64,000 bases of DNA from Pseudomonas sp. MTM4 (GCF_019355055.1 NZ_CP048411.1:186001-250000); one strand, 5' to 3'; shown: positions 56,025 through 64,000, counted from the first letter of the stretch. Made by a program: numbers and translations. The notes: generated by a model not told the origin, from the sequence alone.

Positions 56025-56879
56025 ATGAGCGCGCCTCGCACAGCCGAACGCACTCGGGTAGAGCTGGCAGAATTCCTGCGTAGCCGCCGCGAACGTATTT
56101 CGCCGGAGGAGGTGGGTTTGCCCGCCGGTACTCGGCGGCGCACGCCGGGGCTGCGCCGCGAGGAGGTCGCAGCCCTGGCCGGAGTAGGGTTGTCCTGGTA
56201 CACCTGGCTGGAACAAGGACGGGACATCAGCGTATCCGCGACCTTCCTCGACAACCTCTCGCGCACGCTCAAGCTGGATGCCACCGAGCGTCGCCACCTG
56301 TTCCTGCTCGCCCACCAGCGACTGCCGCCAGAGCCGGGCAAGACCTGGTGCACGGTGCCTGCGCTGATTCATCGCCTGATGGGGGATCTGCCGTCACGTC
56401 CGACCTACGTGCTCAACCTGCGCTGGGATGTGCTGGCCTGGAACGCCGCAGCGGATCGGGTGTTCGGCTTTTCCGTCGTGCCGGCGGACCGCCGTAACCT
56501 GCTGTGGATGCTGTTCACCAACCCGGCCATGTGCGAGCTGTTCAATCCCTGGGAGGAGCAGGCGCTGCAGATACTCTCCAGCTTCCGCCGTGACTTCGTG
56601 CGAGCCACCCAGGATCCGGATATCGCCGCGCTGGTGAAGGACCTGGAGAAGGCCTCACCGGACTTCAGGGACTGGTGGCGGCAGCAGGACATCCACGGCC
56701 CTTGCCAGGGGATCCGTCATCTGAAGATCGGGGCGGTCGGCCAGGTGGTGTTCGAGCACACCACGCTGACCATCGACGAGGATCGCCACCTGCGGCTGGT
56801 CTACTACGCGGCCAAGGAAGGCATGCCGCAGAGCCGAGACTTCGAGCAGTGGCTGCTGCAGGAGCCGGCGCTGGTATAA
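56025..56879 (+). CDS. HTH regulator with MmyB-like ligand domain
   Basis: A 284-residue protein. The XRE-type HTH runs EVAALAGVGLSWYTWLEQGRD near residues 48-68, preceded by RRRTPGLRREEVA. The rest (PTYVLNLRWDVLAWNAAADRVFG, NLLWMLFTNP, GIRHLKIGAVGQVVFEHTTL) is the MmyB-like ligand-binding domain. CTGGAGGTAACC precedes the ATG at 56025. Such regulators commonly control the divergent neighbour, here the ALAS operon. Confidence 0.9.
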   Translation: MSAPRTAERTRVELAEFLRSRRERISPEEVGLPAGTRRRTPGLRREEVAALAGVGLSWYTWLEQGRDISVSATFLDNLSRTLKLDATERRHLFLLAHQRLPPEPGKTWCTVPALIHRLMGDLPSRPTYVLNLRWDVLAWNAAADRVFGFSVVPADRRNLLWMLFTNPAMCELFNPWEEQALQILSSFRRDFVRATQDPDIAALVKDLEKASPDFRDWWRQQDIHGPCQGIRHLKIGAVGQVVFEHTTLTIDEDRHLRLVYYAAKEGMPQSRDFEQWLLQEPALV

Positions 56880-56896
56880 GCCCCGGCGCCGGTTGT

Positions 56897-58855
56897 TCAA
56901 CCAATCGACGGCCCGCGCTGGCGACCCAGTTGCCAGGACACCCTGTGGCTCTGGATCAGCGCCGATACGCTCTGCCCGAGTCGCTGCTCAATCACTGGCT
57001 TCCACGGCACCAGGCTGAAGCCGATGCCATCGTCGAGCAGGGCATAACGGCCGCTGGCCAACTGCACGCTGCGCCGGTAAATCCCGCTGACTCGCTGGCC
57101 CTCAACCGCTGGGCGGTACTGCATACCCGTCTGAACCGAGATATCGTGCGCCGCCGCGGTCAGCTCCCGCCCGCGCAGGGTGGCCAGCAGGTTGCGTGCG
57201 AGCACCACGCGTTGGTCCTGGCGTTGGGCCAGGCCCTGTTCCACCAGGAAGTCGGCGCGCTGTCGCAACGCTTCGCGCACCTCCTTGCCAAAACCTTGGT
57301 CGACCAGTTCGCGGTTGCCGCTGATCAACTGCTGGTCCAGCCAGGTGGCGCCGACGGCGCGCACCTGCTGCCCGAGGGGCAACGGCGTGCGCAGCTCGAC
57401 GGCGACGTCGCCCAGACGGTGGGCATCATACCGCCGGCCTTGCTCGGGCAGATCGGCCGGTACCCGCCAGACGCCTTCGGCCAGCCGCTCGACGATATCG
57501 CTCCGGCGTAGCGCTTCCAGTCGCCGTACATGACGCTCGACCAGTGTCTCGGGATCCTGTCCTTCGACTGCTTGTGATCGTGCCAGGGCCGTATGATGAT
57601 CGGTGCGATAAATACCGCCCGCAGCCAGCGCGGCAATCGACCGGTCTACTGTGCGCGGCTCGCTCAGGCTGCGCGTTTCCACCACGCCACCGATGGGGTA
57701 GTGGGCCAGTTCCGCGCGGGCAGGCAGGGCCAGGTAGTGAGCCTTGCCGTCGAGACCGTCGACCACCAGGTAGCCGCGGTCGTGCAGCTCGTCGGCCAGC
57801 CCCTTGGCGACGATCCGGCCGGCTACCTCGGGACCAACCTTGCCCGGCTGGAAGACAGTCAACTCGCGCTGCGCGCCCCCCATGGCCCGCTGCATCGTGC
57901 GTACGATATCGCCGCGCTCGCCCATGGCGCGCAGGGTTGCCTCGGCGTCGTCCCGCAGGAGCCATTGTCCGGGGCGAACTTCATCGGCCAGTTCAAACTT
58001 CCGTAGTTGCTGCAGGCGACCGATCAGCAACTGCCTACGTGGATGGTTGGCGAGCCCCTTCAGGCTGAGCACGTCAGTTTGGCGTTCACGCAACAGGGTG
58101 CGATCCAGACTGGTGAAACGCTCCTGCTGCACCTCGCGCTGCAGGCTCTGCCGAATCTCCAGTTCGGTACGCGGGCCGAGCCATTCGGTGGCCAGTTCCG
58201 ACGCTCGGTTGCGCATGCCCTCGGCGATGTAGTCACGGGCGATCACCAGGTCCTTGCCGGTGTCGTCCTTGCCGCGCAGGACGATGTGGGTATGCGGGTT
58301 GTCGGTATTCCAGTGGTCGACCGCTACCCAGTCGAGGCGCGTCCCGAGGTCGGCCTCCATCCGGCTCATCAGGTGGCGGGTGTAGGTGCGCAGGTCGTCG
58401 AGTTGCTCGGCATCCTCGGGCGAGACGATGAAGCGAAACTGGTGGCGATCGTCCCTGCCGCGCTCCTCGAATGCATTGAGGTCGGCCTGGTCGGCCTGGT
58501 CGGTCAGTGGCCCGTAGGCCTGACCCGGATCACCCTCACGATTGACGCCGTCGCGCTCGATGTAGCGCAGGTGGCTGAGCGTCGAGCGCTTGCCAGCCTG
58601 GCGCAGGTTTACCAGGCGCGTCTTGATGGTGACGCGGCGGGCGTTGGACGGCAGTTGCTGCGCGCTGAAACGGGCGGCGACATGCCCGCGGCCGAGGCGG
58701 GCGCCGGGCTGGTGGCCTGTCTTGCGTGGCTTGCCGGTACCGGCCTTGTTGGCCTGGCGCAGCACCTGGTTGACGAAGGGTTGTCCGCGTTGCTGCGGCT
58801 TGCCCGGCTGCGGGCGAAAGCGCAACTCGTCGTCAGGACGGCTTCCCTTGCTCAT
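56897..58855 (-). CDS. VirD2-like relaxase (TraR/Rlx)
   Basis: A 652-residue relaxase with DUF3363-type C-terminus. Near the N-terminus Tyr98 in LRYIERDG is the likely nicking residue. The metal triad is in DHWNTDNPHTHIV (His181, His188, His190). It nicks oriT and pilots the strand into the recipient. The ATG at 58855 begins MSKGSRPDDELRF. The 17-bp gap to the MmyB-like gene marks the right border of the cargo. Confidence 0.93.
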   Translation of the reverse strand: MSKGSRPDDELRFRPQPGKPQQRGQPFVNQVLRQANKAGTGKPRKTGHQPGARLGRGHVAARFSAQQLPSNARRVTIKTRLVNLRQAGKRSTLSHLRYIERDGVNREGDPGQAYGPLTDQADQADLNAFEERGRDDRHQFRFIVSPEDAEQLDDLRTYTRHLMSRMEADLGTRLDWVAVDHWNTDNPHTHIVLRGKDDTGKDLVIARDYIAEGMRNRASELATEWLGPRTELEIRQSLQREVQQERFTSLDRTLLRERQTDVLSLKGLANHPRRQLLIGRLQQLRKFELADEVRPGQWLLRDDAEATLRAMGERGDIVRTMQRAMGGAQRELTVFQPGKVGPEVAGRIVAKGLADELHDRGYLVVDGLDGKAHYLALPARAELAHYPIGGVVETRSLSEPRTVDRSIAALAAGGIYRTDHHTALARSQAVEGQDPETLVERHVRRLEALRRSDIVERLAEGVWRVPADLPEQGRRYDAHRLGDVAVELRTPLPLGQQVRAVGATWLDQQLISGNRELVDQGFGKEVREALRQRADFLVEQGLAQRQDQRVVLARNLLATLRGRELTAAAHDISVQTGMQYRPAVEGQRVSGIYRRSVQLASGRYALLDDGIGFSLVPWKPVIEQRLGQSVSALIQSHRVSWQLGRQRGPSIG

Positions 58856-59198
58856 GTTTAGACTCCTCCAAGTTGATCGTGGTACGGCGTATCAGGCACG
58901 CTTCCCGGCCAACACAACTGCGGGGCGAACACGATTCCGGCACCTGGCGAGGCAGGCGCCGTGTCACAGCCAACCCCCGTGCAGACTGCTTTCCGGGCCA
59001 ACGAAGTGCCGCCCCCTTTTATCTTGCCCTCCGCTTTTACCGTGCCTTTGCGCTGCTGAGTTGGGTAATCAGGAGGACGACGACCTCCAAAGTCTCTGGC
59101 TGGCAGGCGAGGGCAAAAGAATCTAAAGCCAGGGGGCCCGCGACCGTGCACGTCGAGCGCATGCGGTCGGCAGGCAGATCGATACGGAGAAGCCCCGT
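58856..59198. other. Upstream region of the relaxase, candidate oriT
   Basis: A 343-bp gene-free region. TATCTTGC at 59020-59027 resembles the IncP nic consensus YATCCTG-Y with one mismatch. Two similar words, TTCCCGGCCAAC (near 58903) and TTCCGGGCCAAC (58991-59002), may be protein sites. The oriT of Tn4371-type ICEs commonly lies here; this assignment is unproven. Confidence 0.4.
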
Positions 59199-59723
59199 TC
59201 ATCGACGCGACCCCAGCCACAGGGGATGCGCCCGACCGATCACCGCGTCGACAGAAACCAGGCCGAAGTAGCGGCTGTCGAAGGACTCCGGGTTGCTGCT
59301 GAGCAGAAGCAGTTCATCGCCAACAAGGCGCCGGCAGGCCTGCCAGGTTGGCAGCTCGCGCCCCTGCCGATCCCACCTCAAGCGCCTGGCCACAAGAGCG
59401 CCATCGATGCGCAACTGGCTGCCCATCGCGCACACCCGTTGCGGCGCCATCGCCGCCACTGTCTTCAGCAGTGGCACGTTCGCCGGTAGGTAGCCGCGCT
59501 GCGCTGCCAGCGACCTCACCTCCGGCGGCAGATGAACCAGTACTAGATCGCCCGGTACCAACGAGGTGGCCGGCGAAATGCGGTACCAGCCGGAGGGCGC
59601 GCTGTCGGACGCGTTGTAGACCAGCCGTGGTGGCGAGGTCGCAATCGCTGTCCAGCCAAGGGCAATCAGGCTGCCGGCAAGTAGTGCCAGTGGCCACCGT
59701 GCGCTGCGAGCCCCCAGCGTCAT
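59199..59723 (-). CDS. traF: Conjugative transfer signal peptidase TraF
   Basis: A 174-residue S26-family peptidase with an N-terminal membrane helix, Ser in DSAPSGWYR (Ser44) and Lys in PLLKTVAA (Lys87). IncP TraF cyclises the TrbC pilin. It overlaps the CopG-type gene upstream by 4 bp. Confidence 0.9.
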   Translation of the reverse strand: MTLGARSARWPLALLAGSLIALGWTAIATSPPRLVYNASDSAPSGWYRISPATSLVPGDLVLVHLPPEVRSLAAQRGYLPANVPLLKTVAAMAPQRVCAMGSQLRIDGALVARRLRWDRQGRELPTWQACRRLVGDELLLLSSNPESFDSRYFGLVSVDAVIGRAHPLWLGSRR

Positions 59724-59962
59724 GACGTAGCCTCCGGAAACTGCCGCTCCAGCACTTCGCGCAGCATCTCCGCCATAGTCACTCCGCGGTCGAAGGCCGC
59801 CAGCTTGATGCGCGTGCGCAGTGCCGGTGTAACGTCCAATGTCAGTCGGGCGCTATAGCGCTCGACCTTGCCGCTGTCGATTCCAGAGCCTTTGCGTATC
59901 CAGGTTTCGGCCTGCGGATCAGCCAGTGGGCGTGCACCGATACCGATGCGCTTGCCGCTCAT
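59720..59962 (-). CDS. CopG-type ribbon-helix-helix partition protein
   Basis: An 80-residue protein starting MSGKRIGIGARPLADPQAE, with RHH-like C-terminus (YSARLTLDVTPALRTRIKLAAFDRGVTMAEMLREVLE). It lies between parA and traF, overlapping both (ATGA), and likely is the DNA-binding partner of ParA or a regulator of the operon. Confidence 0.8.
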   Translation of the reverse strand: MSGKRIGIGARPLADPQAETWIRKGSGIDSGKVERYSARLTLDVTPALRTRIKLAAFDRGVTMAEMLREVLERQFPEATS

Positions 59963-60597
59963 TGCGACCACCTCAGCAGCTCGTCGACCAGGCTGCTGAC
60001 CTCGCGTGCGGCGGCGCCGTCCGGTGCCAGTTCACGTGCCAGGCGACCGGCCGCCACGCTCTCGGCGAAAACGATGCGCTGGCGTACTTCGGCCTGTAGC
60101 GCCGGTAGCGGTTGGTCGGCCAAGGCACCGCGCGCTTCGCGGCCGATCACCGTGGTGCTGACACGGCGGTTGATGGCAAAGGCCGCGCGCAGCGTCGGCC
60201 TGAATACCTGCGCCTCGCGGATCAGGTTGACCATCTCCGCACTGGCCCACAGGTCGTAGGGGCTGGGCTGCACCGGGATCAACGCGCGATCCGCCGCCAG
60301 CAACGCCGAGCGGGCGAGGGCGGCGATGCGAGGTGGTCCGTCGATGATCACGTGGTCAGCGCGGAGAGCCAGTTCCGGGGCTTCTTGGTGCAGCGTCTCG
60401 CGCGCCAGGCCGACGGCGCTGAACAGTCTGGGCAAGCCCTGCTGGCTGCGCCGCTGCGTCCAGTCCAGGGCCGAGCCCTGCGGGTCGGCATCGAGCAGGA
60501 TGACGTTCTGTCCGCGCAGGGCCAGCTCACCGGCGATATGTGTGGCCAGGGTGGTCTTGCCCACCCCGCCTTTCTGGTTGAGCAGAGCGATGATCAT
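59959..60597 (-). CDS. parA: ParA-family partition ATPase
   Basis: A 212-residue ParA with deviant Walker A KGGVGKTTLATH (residues 9-20), VIIDGPPR as Walker A' and the NRRVSTTVI end. It helps keep the excised element in the cell. It overlaps the CopG gene by 4 bp. Confidence 0.92.
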   Translation of the reverse strand: MIIALLNQKGGVGKTTLATHIAGELALRGQNVILLDADPQGSALDWTQRRSQQGLPRLFSAVGLARETLHQEAPELALRADHVIIDGPPRIAALARSALLAADRALIPVQPSPYDLWASAEMVNLIREAQVFRPTLRAAFAINRRVSTTVIGREARGALADQPLPALQAEVRQRIVFAESVAAGRLARELAPDGAAAREVSSLVDELLRWSQ

Positions 60598-60659
60598 GGC
60601 CGGATCTCCCCGGCCAAACCGCGTCGATCAGCCCCTGTCCACAAGCGGGCGCTGCCCCA

Positions 60660-60836
60660 ATAACAAGTTAGAGCTTTTAAGTTAGTTAAGTTAAGGGCGG
60701 CTGAAAGACACGCCAGCCGTGGCTTGCAGAGAAACTCGTGCGCCCGATGGCACGAGGGTGATGCGCCTGATAGCACGTGCTCGGTTGCGCCTGATAGCAC
60801 GACTGTATTCACAGCCTTTACGCAAGTTATCCCCGT
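60660..60836. other. Candidate replication origin with three iterons
   Basis: Three 16-bp iterons TGCGCCYGATRGCACG at 60739-60754, 60762-60777 and 60786-60801 (spacing 23 and 24 bp). An AT-rich segment with TTAAGTTAGTTAAGTTAAG is at 60676-60694 and a DnaA-box-like TTATCCCCG at 60828-60836. It lies between parA and repA, as origins of iteron-controlled elements do. The 60598-60841 spacer holds no gene. Confidence 0.75.
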
Positions 60837-60841
60837 GCCGT

Positions 60842-61684
60842 TTACGGCACGCGTCGGAAGGCCAGCAGCTCGGTCGATGGTGGCAGGGGAATGATCTCCA
60901 GGCGATACCCCGGCAGCGACTGCCGGGCGACTAGTGCACGTACATCCAAGGCAAAGTCCGAATAGCGCGCGGAGCTGCCTGATTTGCGGTACAGATGGCG
61001 AAAATCGAATTGCCAGCCGCCCTCCTGCTTGCCGCCGTGCTTGCGCACCAGGCGGTACAGCCAGCGCTCGATGCCGCCGGTAAGACGGAAGTAGGCCGGG
61101 TCGATGGTCAGCACCAAGGCCTGATCCAGTACCCCACTGTAGAACCAGTCCGGCAGGATCAGCTCGATGCCCAGAGGCCGGCCATCCGCCGCGGCCAGCT
61201 CCTTCCATTCGTTGATCCAGGAGAATCGATGCAGGCGCCGGCCGGTGCTCTCGCGGATGGAGGTGGCCACGCTTGTCGACTGCAGCCGGTCCAGGGCAGC
61301 TTTCAGGCGCTGGTAGTCGCGCAGCGAGGTGCCACGACCGATAAAACGCAGGATCTGGTAGGGCGTTGCACGCATCAGCCGCGAAGTGGGGATGCCCGCA
61401 TCGCGCGCCTCGACAAGCTGGCTGGCCGCCCAGATCAGGATGTCGGCATCCCAGATCGTGGCGATGCCATGCTCCAAAGTGCCCTCCACGCGGACCGTCA
61501 CTTCTCCCGAGCGAAAGTCGATGGGCACCGTGCGTCGCGACTTGGCCAGCGAGAAGAACGGATGCGCCATCAGGTCCTGGGCGTCGCGTGGCGCCATGTC
61601 CCCCGGCAGGGCACGGAACAGATCCAGTTGCTCGTTCTGCGAAGGCAAATCGAGATGCTGACGATTCATTGGCGGAGGTTTCAC
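60842..61684 (-). CDS. repA: Replication initiator protein RepA
   Basis: A 280-residue RepA of the Tn4371-ICE/IncP-9-like plasmid type, with the core HPFFSLAKSRRTVPIDFRSG, WDADILIWAASQLVEARDAG and WLYRLVRKHGG stretches. It would bind the adjacent iterons. GTG at 61684 overlaps the alpA stop (GTGA); ATG at 61669 is an alternative start. Confidence 0.88.
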   Translation of the reverse strand: MKPPPMNRQHLDLPSQNEQLDLFRALPGDMAPRDAQDLMAHPFFSLAKSRRTVPIDFRSGEVTVRVEGTLEHGIATIWDADILIWAASQLVEARDAGIPTSRLMRATPYQILRFIGRGTSLRDYQRLKAALDRLQSTSVATSIRESTGRRLHRFSWINEWKELAAADGRPLGIELILPDWFYSGVLDQALVLTIDPAYFRLTGGIERWLYRLVRKHGGKQEGGWQFDFRHLYRKSGSSARYSDFALDVRALVARQSLPGYRLEIIPLPPSTELLAFRRVP

Positions 61685-62052
61685 TGATCATCACGCTGCG
61701 CTCCCGGGTGGCGGTCGATGTACTCGGGATCGAAGGTGGTCTCGAAGCTGCGCTCACCGGCCCAGGCTTGGAGATCGGCAAGCGCATACATCACCCGCCG
61801 GCCGAACTTATGAAAGCGCGGCCCGCCGCCGATCACCCGCTGCTTCTCCAGCGTGCGCGGCGACAGCCGCAGGAAGTCCGCTGCTTCGCTGTTGGTGAGA
61901 TAGCGGGGGGCAGAGCAGTGCTGTGGTGTTTGCGCCTCGCCAGCACTCTCAACGGGCCGCATGGCATGCGCCGTTGGCCCGGCCTTGCGGTGCAGTGGGG
62001 CATCGATATCGATGCGACGTGGTTGGCGGGAAAGCTTGGTTGAGAGCGACAT
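61681..62052 (-). CDS. AlpA-type HTH regulator
   Basis: A 123-residue protein with a basic N-terminus and a MerR/AlpA-like HTH YLTNSEAADFLRLSPRTLEKQRVIGGGPRFHKFGRRVMYALADL near residues 51-94. AGGAGGACACACC-type site GGAGGACACACC precedes the ATG at 62052. Found before repA in this ICE family; it may regulate repA or excision. Confidence 0.85.
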   Translation of the reverse strand: MSLSTKLSRQPRRIDIDAPLHRKAGPTAHAMRPVESAGEAQTPQHCSAPRYLTNSEAADFLRLSPRTLEKQRVIGGGPRFHKFGRRVMYALADLQAWAGERSFETTFDPEYIDRHPGAQRDDQ

Positions 62053-62556
62053 GGTGTGTCCTCCGTTGACGTGGGAGGTGCACCGTGCGGTAGCCGTCGC
62101 ATTCGATCATGCCGGGTTGGGTCTGAGCGAATGCGCTGGCAGGAGGCGCGAGAATTGATGCCGGGAAGATCTGAGCGCTGATCGGATACGCCCATCTACG
62201 CGTGTCACCGGCCACGGTGCTCAAGCACGCCAAGCTCCGCACGCGTAGCCCTACGGATTTACGGGGCTACGGCTTTCCACAAAACCGGAAAACCGCAACG
62301 GCGGATATCTGTAAATCCGTAGAAGCGTAAAACCGCTTTCCCACCAATCCGTAAATCCGTGGATACGGATCGAAGGATTTGGGCAGAAACGTAAGACCGT
62401 AACGGTCCCAATCAACTGGAGGCACAACGTGGCGTTCCAGGCTGATCGCCAGGGGTGCCCGCCGGGACATCAGCCTTCCGGGTGGGGCGCGCGGGTGACC
62501 GGCAGGGCAGGGGCGCAGAAAACAAGGCACCGGATCGCCCCGGTGCCTTCCGATGC
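62053..62556. repeat. 504-bp gene-free region with TAAATCCGT repeats
   Basis: No credible gene. The motif CCGTAAATCCGT occurs in direct and inverted copies: TACGGATTTACGG at 62252-62264, GTAAATCCGTA at 62311-62321 and CCGTAAATCCGTGG at 62349-62362. Nearby words GCGTAAAACCGC and CCGTAACGG are related. They could be regulator sites or a second origin region. Confidence 0.55.
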
Positions 62557-63069
62557 CTAGCGATTCCAGAACACGTGCACCTGCTCGAAACCGGTTTCCA
62601 GGGTGAACAGGTCACCGCTGTACTCCATGTCGCGGGCCATGGCGCGATAGTCGATGTACATGGCCAGGTGCTGCGGAATGCCGGTAGTTTCCTCGGTCAG
62701 CTCCTGGGCGTAGTCGGCCAGCGAGCTGTAGCAGCCGCAGTAATCTTCCTCAGCCGTCTCGCGCGCTTGCTCCAGGTCGTTGAAGTGAGCGAGCAGGGCG
62801 CCGCCGAACTCGGGGTGCTCCTCGATGAAGCACGCAACCTCATGGGCGCTTTCGAGGCCCTCGTACTCGCCGAGGCGGTAGCCGTCGAAGCCCTTGAAAT
62901 CGTGGATGGCGTATTCCTCTGCATCCTTGACCGGCGAGGCCGCCAGCATGACGCTGACTTGCGCCTGGATGTCCTCCAGTTCCAGGGTGGCGTCGATCCA
63001 GACACCATGCAGATGACCGGCGTTGTAGACGGCCAGGTCGGCAACGTAGATCCTGATTTCTTTGCTCAT
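62557..63069 (-). CDS. ardA: Antirestriction protein ArdA
   Basis: A 170-residue very acidic protein starting MSKEIRIYVADLAVYNAGHLHGVWIDA, with AIHDFKGFDGYRLGEYEG and the C-terminal MYIDYRAMARDMEYSGDLFTLE. ArdA is a DNA mimic that blocks type I restriction enzymes and lets incoming conjugative DNA establish. Confidence 0.9.
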   Translation of the reverse strand: MSKEIRIYVADLAVYNAGHLHGVWIDATLELEDIQAQVSVMLAASPVKDAEEYAIHDFKGFDGYRLGEYEGLESAHEVACFIEEHPEFGGALLAHFNDLEQARETAEEDYCGCYSSLADYAQELTEETTGIPQHLAMYIDYRAMARDMEYSGDLFTLETGFEQVHVFWNR

Positions 63070-63240
63070 GGCTTTCGCTCCTTCATCTTCAGGGTTCTGC
63101 GCTTGCGCTGCGCATGAACCCCTGCCGACTAGGGCGACTAAGGCGGTCGTGAAAAAATCAGGAAAAATCGCGGAGGCTCCACCCAGCGCAGCGGCCGGGT
63201 GGAAACCGTCTATTTTTCTTGATTTTGAGGGGGCAAGAAC

Positions 63241-63325
63241 CCCTGCTTTTAAACAGGGAGAACTTCACCACGAGTGGTGACAGCAACCAGAACAGAGACT
63301 GGACGCAGAAGGCGTCCAGTCTCTG
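63241..63325. other. Three consecutive hairpins
   Basis: CCCTG/CAGGG (63241-63258, loop CTTTTAAA), TCACCA/TGGTGA around CGAG (63265-63280), and a perfect 14-bp stem CAGAGACTGGACGC / GCGTCCAGTCTCTG around AGAAG (63293-63325). The last could end the ankyrin transcript on the minus strand, though no T-run follows. Confidence 0.55.
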
Positions 63326-63332
63326 ATAGCTG

Positions 63333-64000
63333 TTAGCTTGAGGTCATCGGTATCGCTTGCTCCAACACGTGGGCAGTGCGCAACAAGTCATTTCTGCTGG
63401 CACAGCGATTACCGGCTTGAGCGAGTTTATGAGCTAGAGCGGCCAACGCCTCTGGATGCTCTATCAAGATCTCAACCTGCTCCAACGGAGTCATGCCGCG
63501 CAGGTTTCGCTTCCATGCAAGCTCAGGGGCTAGTTGTAAAAGACGTTCGGTCGCATACAGATTCGCGGTCCAGGCTGAAGTATGAAGCGGAGACTGGCCG
63601 TCAAAAGTGGTCTTGTCCAGCCCGCATGGATGATCGAGCAGGGCATCGACGCAACTGTTCACGCCGGACTTGATCGCAGAGTGCAGAGCGGTCATGCCCT
63701 GCACATCCTGCATATCAGGGTCGGCACCTGCCTCCAGCATTAGCGTGACCATCTCAGTATCCCCAACTTCCGCCATCAGCATGAGCGGGGTTTGCTTCTT
63801 GAAGTCAGAAATATTTAGCTGTTTCGGTGCCTTCAGTGCCAACATGCCAATGGCTTGATGCCAGTGTTTAAGCATGATCTCAAGACGGCTCCATTCGCCT
63901 TGCAATTCGTTTGGTGTCATATATCGAAGGTGGGGAAGTCCGCGAAGAAAATTGCTGTGTCCCTTTATCCAATGCATCAACAGTGAATCACCGGTCACCG
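63333..64000 (-). CDS. Ankyrin-repeat protein, 5' end possibly outside window
   Basis: An open frame of at least 221 residues to the edge. Ankyrin repeats are clear at KKQTPLMLMAEVGDTEMVTLMLEAGADPDMQDVQGMTALHSAIKSG and FDGQSPLHTSAWTANLYATERLL. The frame is open at the window edge, so the true start may lie outside; ATG 63977 and GTG 63998 are in frame. Role unknown; ankyrin proteins mediate protein contacts. Confidence 0.75.
   Translation of the reverse strand, partial: VTGDSLLMHWIKGHSNFLRGLPHLRYMTPNELQGEWSRLEIMLKHWHQAIGMLALKAPKQLNISDFKKQTPLMLMAEVGDTEMVTLMLEAGADPDMQDVQGMTALHSAIKSGVNSCVDALLDHPCGLDKTTFDGQSPLHTSAWTANLYATERLLQLAPELAWKRNLRGMTPLEQVEILIEHPEALAALAHKLAQAGNRCASRNDLLRTAHVLEQAIPMTSS

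Noticed and set aside
60594..61787. Long minus-strand frame of about 397 codons over repA
   Set aside because: It is an out-of-frame shadow of repA and the iteron region; repA and alpA have the family motifs and coupled starts.
62267..62530. Minus-strand open frame of 87 codons
   Set aside because: It runs through the TAAATCCGT repeat region, has no recognisable domain and no good start site; repeats explain the sequence better.
22957..64000. CRISPR arrays in the ICE
   Set aside because: The repeats found are few, unevenly spaced and not separated by spacers of constant length; no cas genes are present.

Overview
The window is high-GC DNA from a pseudomonad, probably the Pseudomonas/Stutzerimonas stutzeri group. 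Evidence is the block thrS-infC-rpmI-rplT-pheS-pheT-ihfA-merR-tRNA-Pro, an OprD-family porin, a PA2779/PA2778-type gene pair and the mobA / moaB-moeA arrangement. Species cannot be fixed from sequence reading alone.

Bases 1-22,863 are ordinary chromosome: 3' part-missing dacB, yggL, a FUSC-like membrane protein, dgt, a YqjD/YqjE stress-membrane cluster, the porin, a glutaredoxin-like protein, tRNA-Pro(CGG), molybdopterin genes, an acyltransferase, an I78 inhibitor beside a C39-like peptidase operon, a FAD amine oxidase, tRNA-Val(GAC), and the translation/IHF operon ending at tRNA-Pro(GGG).

From tRNA-Pro(GGG) to the right edge lies an integrative and conjugative element (ICE) with a Tn4371-like conjugation backbone. 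It starts with a tyrosine integrase pointing at the tRNA, then an excisionase-like gene, an AbiE toxin-antitoxin pair and HigBA. The Trb mating-pair genes (trbI-G-F-L-K-J-E-D-C-B), a CopG protein and the coupling protein TraG follow. After a 16-kb cargo region come the VirD2-like relaxase, TraF peptidase, CopG, ParA, an iteron origin, RepA, an AlpA-type regulator, ArdA antirestriction and an ankyrin protein cut by the edge. trbE carries an in-frame UGA. The other ICE end is outside the window.

The cargo between traG and the relaxase has two systems. (1) A type II CBASS immune operon (HNH-SAVED effector Cap5, CD-NTase, Cap2 E1/E2, Cap3 JAMM peptidase), tail-to-tail with a DEDDh exonuclease; a perfect 17-bp direct repeat brackets them together with an IS66 relic. 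(2) A compact operon: 5-aminolevulinate-synthase-like enzyme, GNAT, Gfo/Idh oxidoreductase, AsnB-type amidotransferase, MFS exporter and LysR regulator, with a divergent MmyB-like regulator.

Pseudomonads make heme precursors by the glutamyl-tRNA route, so an ALA synthase here points to specialised metabolism. Its glycine-gating threonine is serine (Ser80), a change known in a Rhodobacter enzyme to admit serine. With the GNAT, oxidoreductase and exporter this predicts an alaremycin-type C6 aminoketone antibiotic; the AsnB enzyme suggests the amide form, as in primocarcin. This is the most interesting candidate in the window, and the assignment is inference from gene content and one active-site residue.
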